Shown here one piece after another: positions 58,110-64,000 of a stretch of 64,000 nucleotides of DNA. The stretch spans positions 279,144 through 343,143 of the forward strand of contig NZ_JADDIV010000001.1 of assembly GCF_015070875.1 (NCBI RefSeq). The letters are read 5' to 3'. Origin of the DNA: Ramlibacter pallidus. Lineage in GTDB: Bacteria > Pseudomonadota > Gammaproteobacteria > Burkholderiales > Burkholderiaceae_C. The position numbers and the translations under genes are program-made. Every line of letters begins with the position of its first letter. Within the stretch, counting starts at the first letter, position 1. The notes under the pieces are model-generated. The model was not told the origin of the DNA and ran no database searches. It saw nothing but the letters and a program-made list of their open reading frames with translations.

Positions 58110-59539
58110 CGCAATCCTCCAGCAAAGCTTCCACGCAGGCCGTGGCGCGCCAGGCGCCAACCCAGCGCGGCCGAAGCGACGGCCGCCAGCGCCATCGCCG
58201 GCGCCCAGCCGGCGACGCCCGCCTGCCCCCCCTCCACGCGGATCACCGCCAGCGCCGCGCAGGACGCACCGAACACCAGCCAGCCGGCCAGCAGTGTGCG
58301 CGCCAGCAGCCCGGCGGAGAAGCCGGAGATCCGGAAGATGGCGGCAAGGTACACGTGGTGGTACAGCACGTTGCACGCTGCGTAGACGGCCACGGCGACC
58401 ACGCCGTCGCGCGTGAACCAGAACGTGGCGGCGAACGCCAGGGCGGTCACCGCATCCGACGTCAACTGCACGGCGAAGGAGACGCCCTGGCGCATGTTCA
58501 CCTCGAACAGCCGCTCCGGCCATCCCGTCTGCACGGCGAGCCAGGCGGCGGGGGCCAGCACCATCGCGAACACGCCGGCGGTGCGCCAGCCCTCGCCGAA
58601 CAGCGTGGCGAAGAGGGCATCGCCCCAGACCGCGCAGAACGCGAAGAGGGGCGCCAGCACCAGCAGGCCGGCACGCAGCAGGGTCACGGTGAGGTCCTGC
58701 AGCCGCGGGCTCCCCTTCAGCGCGACGGCCTCGCGGTAGAACACCTGGCTGAACGCGTTGGAAGCGAGCAGCGTCGGCGCGAGCAGGACGGTGCGGGACA
58801 GGCCGAAGAAACCGGCCAGTCCGACGGCGGCGAACGCGGAAAACGCATAGACGGGCGCGTCGCGCGCCACCGAACCGACCAGGCTGTAGGGCGTGTTGAA
58901 CACGAGGAACTGCCGGTACTTGCGGGCGGCGGCCATGGCGGCGGCCAGTGAACGGCGGCGGAAGGCGGCGGAGATCTCCGCCGCCGCGGTGCGCCACACG
59001 AGGACGGCGCCCACCGCCTGGCCGGCCAGCTTGGCGATCACCAGGCCGAGCGACCATGTGCCCGCCAGGCCGAGGGCCAGGGCCGCCCCGACATAGGTCC
59101 CCTGGTTGGCGACGCCGGCGCCGGCCACTTGCCGGAAGGCGCGGCGCCGTGCCGCCAGGCCGGTGGCGAGCTGGAACACGGCGGTCGCCAGCACCATGAG
59201 GGGCAGCAGGGCCATCCAGGCCAGCGGAAGCTCCCGCCCCGTGACGGCGGCCACGGCCGGCACCGCCAGCCAGGTGAGCGCGCAGGTGGCCAGGGTGGTC
59301 GCAGCCATGAAGGCGACCAGCGCCAGCGCCTCGCCGTCGTCCGGCGGCAGCACCAGGGCCAGGTCCATCCGGCAGGTGGCCAGGACCGCCAGGCTCGCCG
59401 CGAGGCCCATGAACAGCGTCTGCAGGCCGAACGCCTCCGGCGTGTACAGGCGCGTCAGCACCGGCGCGGCCAGCAAGGGCAGCGCCTGCGCCATGACGGT
59501 TCCCGTCAGCATCGCAAGGGCGTTCGACCGGAAACTCAC
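58106..59539 (-). CDS. wzx: Polysaccharide flippase (Wzx, MATE/oligosaccharide flippase family)
   Basis: A 477-residue protein with about 12-14 membrane helices. It begins MSFRSNALAMLTGTVMAQAL with the family's first helix, and VLTRLYTPEAFGLQTLFMGL is the conserved region. It should move the lipid-linked unit across the inner membrane. The start is GTG (59537-59539), and the adjacent gene ends two bases before it. It belongs to the same operon as the wbp genes. Confidence 0.86.
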   Translation of the reverse strand: MSFRSNALAMLTGTVMAQALPLLAAPVLTRLYTPEAFGLQTLFMGLAASLAVLATCRMDLALVLPPDDGEALALVAFMAATTLATCALTWLAVPAVAAVTGRELPLAWMALLPLMVLATAVFQLATGLAARRRAFRQVAGAGVANQGTYVGAALALGLAGTWSLGLVIAKLAGQAVGAVLVWRTAAAEISAAFRRRSLAAAMAAARKYRQFLVFNTPYSLVGSVARDAPVYAFSAFAAVGLAGFFGLSRTVLLAPTLLASNAFSQVFYREAVALKGSPRLQDLTVTLLRAGLLVLAPLFAFCAVWGDALFATLFGEGWRTAGVFAMVLAPAAWLAVQTGWPERLFEVNMRQGVSFAVQLTSDAVTALAFAATFWFTRDGVVAVAVYAACNVLYHHVYLAAIFRISGFSAGLLARTLLAGWLVFGASCAALAVIRVEGGQAGVAGWAPAMALAAVASAALGWRLARHGLRGSFAGGLR

Positions 59540-59540
59540 G

Positions 59541-60617
59541 CTACCCCAGCAGCTTCTGCAGGATCGCCTGGCTGGCTGCGCCGTCCCCGTAAGGGCGCGC
59601 CTCCGGGCCGGCGGGCGGGCGCGCGCCCCGCACGGCCGCCACGATGCGGCCGCGATCGGCCCCGACGAGCTGGTTCCAGCCGAGGTCGACGGTTTCGGTC
59701 CACTCCGTCTCGTCGCGCATGGTGACGCAAGGCACCTGGTAGAAGAACGCTTCCTTCTGGACGCCGCCCGAGTCCGTCACGACCACGCGGGCTGACTGCT
59801 CCAGCCGGACCATGTCCATGAAGGACAGCGGGTCGACCACCCGCACCTTGCCCAGGACGTCGGCCATGCCGCGCTCCCGGATGATGTTGCGCGTGCGGGG
59901 ATGCACGGGCAGCACCACGGGCAGCTCCTCGGCAAGCTCGCCCAGCGCGCCCAGGATCGATGCCAGCCGCACCGGGTCGTCGGTGTTCTCCGCGCGGTGG
60001 CACGTGGTGAGGACGTAGCCGCCCTCTTCCAGCCCGAACCGCTGCACTGCATCGCTGCTGCGGCGCGCGAGATCGCGGTAGTACAGCGAGACATCGAACA
60101 TGACGTCGCCCACGAGGTGGACGCCGTGCGTCATGCCTTCGTTGCGGAGGTTCTCCACCGCCACCTGCGTGGGGCAGAACAGCAGCGTCGACACGCGGTC
60201 GGCGACGATGCGGTTGACCTCTTCGGGCATCCGCATGTTGAAGGAGCGCAGGCCGGCCTCGACGTGCGCCAGCGGGATGTGCATCTTCACCGCGGCCAGG
60301 GCCGCCGCGAGCGTCGAGTTGGTGTCGCCGTAGACCAGGACCCAGTCGGGCTTCTCGTCGGCCAGCACGGCCTCCAGCGCCTGCAGCATGCGCCCGGTCA
60401 TGGCGCCGTGGCCGCCACCGGAAATCTCGAGGTGGTGCGCCGGCGCGGGGATGCCCAGTTCCTCGAAGAACACGGCGGACATGTTGCTGTCGTAGTGCTG
60501 GCCGGTGTGGACCAGCACTTCCTGCACCCGCCCGGCAGCGTCGCCGCGGATGGCGCGCGAGACGGCGGCGGCCTTGATGAACTGCGGGCGTGCGCCGACG
60601 ACGGTGACGATCTTCAA
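59541..60617 (-). CDS. wbpI: UDP-N-acetylglucosamine 2-epimerase family (WbpI/WecB-like)
   Basis: A 358-residue nonhydrolysing 2-epimerase beginning TTG-KIVTVVGARPQFIKAA. Conserved parts are HTGQHYDSNMS, VYGDTNSTLA, HVEAGLRSFNMRMPEEVNR and TDSGGVQKEAFFYQVPCVT. In this pathway (with WbpA, B, D, E) it should epimerise UDP-GlcNAc3NAcA to UDP-ManNAc3NAcA, hence wbpI not wecB. The TTG start at 60615-60617 has GAGG eight bases upstream; the ATG 24 codons earlier would add unrelated residues. It ends two bases before wzx. Confidence 0.91.
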   Translation of the reverse strand: MKIVTVVGARPQFIKAAAVSRAIRGDAAGRVQEVLVHTGQHYDSNMSAVFFEELGIPAPAHHLEISGGGHGAMTGRMLQALEAVLADEKPDWVLVYGDTNSTLAAALAAVKMHIPLAHVEAGLRSFNMRMPEEVNRIVADRVSTLLFCPTQVAVENLRNEGMTHGVHLVGDVMFDVSLYYRDLARRSSDAVQRFGLEEGGYVLTTCHRAENTDDPVRLASILGALGELAEELPVVLPVHPRTRNIIRERGMADVLGKVRVVDPLSFMDMVRLEQSARVVVTDSGGVQKEAFFYQVPCVTMRDETEWTETVDLGWNQLVGADRGRIVAAVRGARPPAGPEARPYGDGAASQAILQKLLG

Positions 60618-60627
60618 TTCGTTGCCC

Positions 60628-61761
60628 TCAAAGGATACGGCGGAGCACGGAAACGACGCGTTCCATCTGCTCCTGCGTGAGGTCCGCACTCATCGGCAGG
60701 CTCATCACGCGCTCGCCGGCCCAGTGGCTGTGCACCGTCTCCGCGGCCGACGCGTCGTCGCGGTAGGCGGGCTGCCGGTTGAGCGAAAGCGGGTAGTGGA
60801 CGGCGGTCGGGATGCCCTGTTCCTGCAGCGCCTTCTGCACCGCTTCGCGCCCTTCGACGAAGATCGTGTACTGGGCCCAGACGCAGTCGCGGTCCGGACG
60901 CACGGCGAGCAGGCCGGCGGTCGTGCCGGACTGCTGCAGCATCGCACGGTACTGGTCACCCAGCGCCAGGCGGCGTTCGATCTCCCATTCGAAGCGTTCC
61001 AGCTTCCCGAGCACCACCGCGCACTGGAGCGTGTCCATGCGGCCGCCCACGCCGACGCGCGTGTGGTAGTAGCGGCGTTCCTGCCCGTGCACACGGATCT
61101 CGCGCAGCGCCTTGGCCAGGCCGTCGTCGTTGGTGAAGATCGCGCCGCCGTCGCCGTAGCAGCCGAGCGGCTTGCTCGGGAAGAAGCTGGTGCAGCCGAT
61201 GGTGGACAGGTTGCAGCTCTTGCGGCCCTTGTAGCTGGCGCCGAAGCTCTGCGCGGCGTCCTCGATGACCGGGATGTTGCCGTGGCGCGCCGCGATGGCG
61301 TTGATCGCGTCCATGTCGGCGACCTGCCCGTACAGCGACACCGGCATGATGGCCTTCGTGCGCGGCGTGATCTTCGCTTCGAGCTTCGTCGCGTCGATGA
61401 GGCAGGTGTCCGGCTCGATGTCGACGTAGACCGGCGTGGCGCCGGCCAGCACGATCATCTCCACCGTCGCGGCGAAGGTGAACGGCGTCGTGATCACCTC
61501 GTCCCCGCGGCCGATCCCGAGCGCAAGCAGGGACATCAGCAGGGCCTCCGTTCCGGAGGCGCAGCTGATGCAGTGCTTCGCGCCCGTCAGGGCGGCGAGC
61601 TTCTGCTCCATCTCGGCCACCTCGGGGCCCAGGATGTACTGGCCGTGGTCCAGCACCTTCTGGATGCGGGCGTCGATCGACTTCTTGAGGGCACGGTACT
61701 GCGCCTTCAGGTCGATGAACTCGATCTTTCCCGGGGAGGCTTCCTTGGGGACGGCATTCAC
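60628..61761 (-). CDS. wbpE: DegT/DnrJ/EryC1-family aminotransferase (WbpE-like)
   Basis: A 377-residue PLP enzyme. Conserved FIDLKAQYRALKKSIDARIQ, CASGTEALLMSLLALGI, the catalytic Lys in FFPSKPLGCYGDGGAI, and GGRMDTLQCAVVLGKLERFE. WbpE transfers amino nitrogen from glutamate to UDP-3-keto-GlcNAcA. The start is GTG at 61759-61761, where AAGGA lies nine bases upstream. It lies between wbpD and wbpI, in the order expected from P. aeruginosa O-antigen loci with wbpC missing. Confidence 0.92.
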   Translation of the reverse strand: MNAVPKEASPGKIEFIDLKAQYRALKKSIDARIQKVLDHGQYILGPEVAEMEQKLAALTGAKHCISCASGTEALLMSLLALGIGRGDEVITTPFTFAATVEMIVLAGATPVYVDIEPDTCLIDATKLEAKITPRTKAIMPVSLYGQVADMDAINAIAARHGNIPVIEDAAQSFGASYKGRKSCNLSTIGCTSFFPSKPLGCYGDGGAIFTNDDGLAKALREIRVHGQERRYYHTRVGVGGRMDTLQCAVVLGKLERFEWEIERRLALGDQYRAMLQQSGTTAGLLAVRPDRDCVWAQYTIFVEGREAVQKALQEQGIPTAVHYPLSLNRQPAYRDDASAAETVHSHWAGERVMSLPMSADLTQEQMERVVSVLRRIL

Positions 61762-61774
61762 TTGGGGGATTCCT

Positions 61775-62353
61775 TCACTGTTCGAGGGTACAGACGCCGG
61801 CGCGCAGGCGGTAGCGCTCGCCCGTGTGGGCGCAAGTCGCCTCGCCATCTCCCTGCAGGGGAAGGTCGAGACGTTCGCCGAAACGGCTCATCCAGCCGGC
61901 CTGGCGGGCGGGCACGCCCAGCATCAGCGCGAACGCCGGCACGTCGCGGTTGACGACCGCCCCCGCGCCGACAAAGGCATATTCGCCGATCGTGGTGCCG
62001 CACACGATGGTGGAATTGGCGCCCAGGGTGGCGCCCTTCTTCACCAGGGTGCGGCGGTATTCGTCCTTGCGCGTGACCGCCGAGCGCGGGTTGTACACGT
62101 TGGTGAACACCATGCTGGGTCCGCAGAACACATCGTCCTCCAGCGTCACGGCGTCGTAGACCGACACGTTGTTCTGGATCTTGACGTTGTTGCCGATCCG
62201 CACGTCGTTGCCCACGAAGACGTTCTGCCCGAGCGAGCAGCGCTCGCCGATGCGGGCGCCCCCGCACACGTGCACGAAGTGCCAGACCCGCGAGCCGTCG
62301 CCGATCTGCGCGCCCTCGTCGACGATGGCGGAGGGATGGACCGAGTACGCCAT
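61775..62353 (-). CDS. wbpD: UDP-sugar N-acetyltransferase (WbpD-like)
   Basis: A 192-residue left-handed beta-helix acyltransferase. The hexapeptide-repeat run [40 protein letters not shown] and [16 protein letters not shown] is evident. WbpD acetylates UDP-GlcNAc3NA to the diacetamido sugar. The C-terminal 40 residues ([20 protein letters not shown]) are extra to the helix. It overlaps the wbpB stop by one base. Confidence 0.92.
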   Translation of the reverse strand: MAYSVHPSAIVDEGAQIGDGSRVWHFVHVCGGARIGERCSLGQNVFVGNDVRIGNNVKIQNNVSVYDAVTLEDDVFCGPSMVFTNVYNPRSAVTRKDEYRRTLVKKGATLGANSTIVCGTTIGEYAFVGAGAVVNRDVPAFALMLGVPARQAGWMSRFGERLDLPLQGDGEATCAHTGERYRLRAGVCTLEQ

Positions 62354-63408
62354 CAGAGCTCCAGCGGCAGGTTGACGCGCACGCCGTCGCGCGCCGATCG
62401 GTAGGCCGCGATCAGCACCTCGAGCGACTTCAGGCCCTCGCGGCCGTCCACCTCCGGCACCGCCTTGCCGCGCATCACGTCGATGACGTTGCGGTAGTAG
62501 AGCGGATGGCCGAAGCCGTAGACGCTCGTCGTCTCGTAGCTCGCCGTCTTGACGTCGGCGTCCTCGGGACGCTGGTCCTCGAATTCCCAATGCTGGATCT
62601 CGTTGACGGCGACGCCGCCGACGCGCACGGTGCCCTTCTCGCCGAGGATGGTGATGCTGCCCTCGAAGTTCTTCGGGTAGGTGAGCATCGTCACGTTCAG
62701 CGAGCCCATCGCGCCGCTGCGCCACTTGCACGTCAGCACGCCGGTGTCCTCGGCCTCGATGTCGCGCGCGAGGGTGCCGGTGTAGGCATGCAGGCTCTCG
62801 ATCGGGCCGATCAGCCACTCCAGCAGGTCGACGTAGTGGCTCGCCTGGTTCATGAAGGCGCCGCCGTCCATTTCCCAGGTGCCGCGCCAGGCGGCCTGGT
62901 CGTAGTAGCCCTGCTGCGGGCGCTGCCAGAAGACGTTCAGCGTCACCATGTAGATGCGGCCGAAGCGCTTCTGCTCCACGGCGCGCCGCAGCAGCTGCAG
63001 CGTGGCGTTGCGGCGGTTCTGCTTGACCACGAAGAGGTGCACGCCGGCCTCGTCGCAGTGGCGCACCATGCGCACGCCGTCCTCCCACTTGGTCGCCATC
63101 GGCTTCTCGGTGAGCACGTGGAAGCCGGCATGCGCGCACTTGACGGCGTGGCCGGGATGCACGCCGCTCGGGGTGGTCAGGATGACGATGTCGGCGTCGG
63201 TGTCGGCGAGCAGGTCGTCGATGTCCGCATACCCCTTGGCGCCCGTCGCCGCGACGGCGGCCTGCAGGGCGGCAGGATCGATGTCGCACACGCCCACGAG
63301 TTCCGCGTCGTCGGCGTGTTCCTGCAGGGAGGCGACGTGGTTCTTGGAGATGCGGCCGCAGCCGACCAGCGCGAAGCGGATCTTGCGGCCAGTGATGTGC
63401 TGGGTCAT
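62353..63408 (-). CDS. wbpB: Gfo/Idh/MocA-family oxidoreductase (WbpB-like)
   Basis: A 351-residue NAD-dependent dehydrogenase. The N-terminal Rossmann domain has [23 protein letters not shown] is in [16 protein letters not shown], and the C-terminal substrate domain has [13 protein letters not shown]. WbpB oxidises UDP-GlcNAcA at C3. It lies between wbpA and wbpD, 14 bases downstream of wbpA. The start is MTQHITGRK. Confidence 0.92.
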   Translation of the reverse strand: MTQHITGRKIRFALVGCGRISKNHVASLQEHADDAELVGVCDIDPAALQAAVAATGAKGYADIDDLLADTDADIVILTTPSGVHPGHAVKCAHAGFHVLTEKPMATKWEDGVRMVRHCDEAGVHLFVVKQNRRNATLQLLRRAVEQKRFGRIYMVTLNVFWQRPQQGYYDQAAWRGTWEMDGGAFMNQASHYVDLLEWLIGPIESLHAYTGTLARDIEAEDTGVLTCKWRSGAMGSLNVTMLTYPKNFEGSITILGEKGTVRVGGVAVNEIQHWEFEDQRPEDADVKTASYETTSVYGFGHPLYYRNVIDVMRGKAVPEVDGREGLKSLEVLIAAYRSARDGVRVNLPLEL

Positions 63409-63422
63409 CGGGATCCTCGTGG

Positions 63423-64000
63423 TTACAGGCGCCAGACCGTGAAGTCCGCGGCTTCGAGCTCCGCGCGGTCGTAGATCGACTTCACGTCCACCAGCACCGG
63501 CTTCTCGCCCCGCACCATCGCCCGCAGCTTCGCCGGCGTCAGCGACTTGTACTCGCGGTGCGACACGGCCACCACCAGGGAGTCGACCGCGTGGTCCGCA
63601 TCGATCCTGCCGAGCTTCAGGCCGTACTCTTCTTCCACCTCGTGGGGGTCGGCGTGCGGGTCCGCGACCACCACGTCGATGCCGTAGCTCTGCAGCTCCT
63701 TCACGATGTCGACGACCTTGGAGTTGCGCACGTCGGGGCAGTTCTCCTTGAAGGTGAAGCCCAGCACGCCGACGCGGCTGCGCGCCACGTCGATGCCGTT
63801 CACCAGCATCTGCTTGACGGCGGCACGGGCGACGTAGCGGCCCATGTTGTCGTTGATCCGGCGGCCGGCGAGGATCACCTGCGGGATGTAGCCGAGCTTC
63901 TCGGCCTTGTGCGTAAGGTAGTACGGGTCGACGCCGATGCAGTGGCCACCGACCAGGCCCGGCTTGAAGGGCATGAAGTTCCACTTGCTGCCGGCGGCTT
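63423..64000 (-). CDS. wbpA: UDP-N-acetylglucosamine 6-dehydrogenase (WbpA-like), C-terminal part
   Basis: The last ~192 residues of a UDP-glucose/GDP-mannose dehydrogenase family enzyme; the gene starts beyond the window. The catalytic Cys lies in [20 protein letters not shown], and [20 protein letters not shown] and the C-terminal domain follow. With wbpB, wbpD, wbpE and wbpI after it, WbpA (making UDP-GlcNAcA) is the best identity. It should be the first or an early gene of this operon, and the promoter lies outside. Confidence 0.9.
   Translation of the reverse strand, partial: AAGSKWNFMPFKPGLVGGHCIGVDPYYLTHKAEKLGYIPQVILAGRRINDNMGRYVARAAVKQMLVNGIDVARSRVGVLGFTFKENCPDVRNSKVVDIVKELQSYGIDVVVADPHADPHEVEEEYGLKLGRIDADHAVDSLVVAVSHREYKSLTPAKLRAMVRGEKPVLVDVKSIYDRAELEAADFTVWRL

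Overview
The window looks like a chromosomal segment of a high-GC betaproteobacterium, most likely a member of the Burkholderiales close to Comamonadaceae (Ramlibacter/Variovorax-like). This is judged from codon usage, many acyl-CoA catabolism genes, a tripartite TRAP carboxylate transporter, the TctD/TctE-type two-component pair and an argB - slmA - pdeM neighbourhood. No rRNA or tRNA gene and no CRISPR array was seen.

Region 1 (1-3158) is an array of integron gene cassettes without an integrase gene in view (a CALIN-type array). Eight attC sites (115-194, 572-685, 1067-1180, 1475-1555, 1824-1937, 2221-2313, 2655-2735 and a shortened one at 3118-3158) separate small cassettes whose genes all lie on the minus strand. 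Each complete cassette begins with a GTTRRRY heptamer that is the exact complement of the RYYYAAC-type heptamer of its own attC. One cassette is present twice. Region 2 (3125-3476) has no gene, but it holds a perfect 24-bp palindrome and repeated GGATAA motifs.

Region 3 (3477-11482) is a tightly overlapping minus-strand operon: TetR regulator, enoyl-CoA-reductase-like SDR, carboxyltransferase, acyl-CoA dehydrogenase, biotin carboxylase/BCCP, second acyl-CoA dehydrogenase and thioesterase. It probably carboxylates and degrades a branched or unsaturated acyl-CoA. A palindromic operator precedes it. Next come a UvrA paralogue with a divergent DUF2889 gene (11483-14833), an ECF42-like sigma factor with VOC, SRPBCC and two DGPF/YCII genes (14817-17950), an HSDL2-like SDR and a dihaem cytochrome c (18005-19798), and a TetR gene.

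Region 4 (20542-31650) is a fatty-acid degradation locus: enoyl-CoA hydratase, DsbA-like isomerase, SDR, thioesterase, alpha/beta hydrolase, thiolase, FadN-type bifunctional enzyme, DUF2147 protein, 598-residue acyl-CoA dehydrogenase and TetR regulator. A DUF559 nuclease gene sits between thiolase and fadN, bounded by perfect 36-bp inverted repeats. Shorter relatives of the same GC-rich palindrome lie between other genes and, in frame, inside two carboxylase genes of region 3.

Region 5 (31754-40687) is a sugar-acid catabolic locus around a GntR regulator: FAH-family hydrolase and two SDRs on one side, TRAP transporter, UxaA-family dehydratase and Ldh2-family dehydrogenase on the other. Region 6 (40692-46423) holds three tandem secreted proteins that share a C-terminal FQRWQRL motif, then pdeM, slmA, a two-component system and argB.

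Region 7 (46446-64000) is a surface-polysaccharide (O-antigen-like) cluster on the minus strand. It contains wbpA (partial), wbpB, wbpD, wbpE and wbpI for a diacetamido mannuronic acid, then wzx, hisH2, hisF2, wbpG, wzy, glycosyltransferases, an asparagine-synthase-like amidotransferase, an epimerase, an initiating sugar transferase and a WbpM-like dehydratase.
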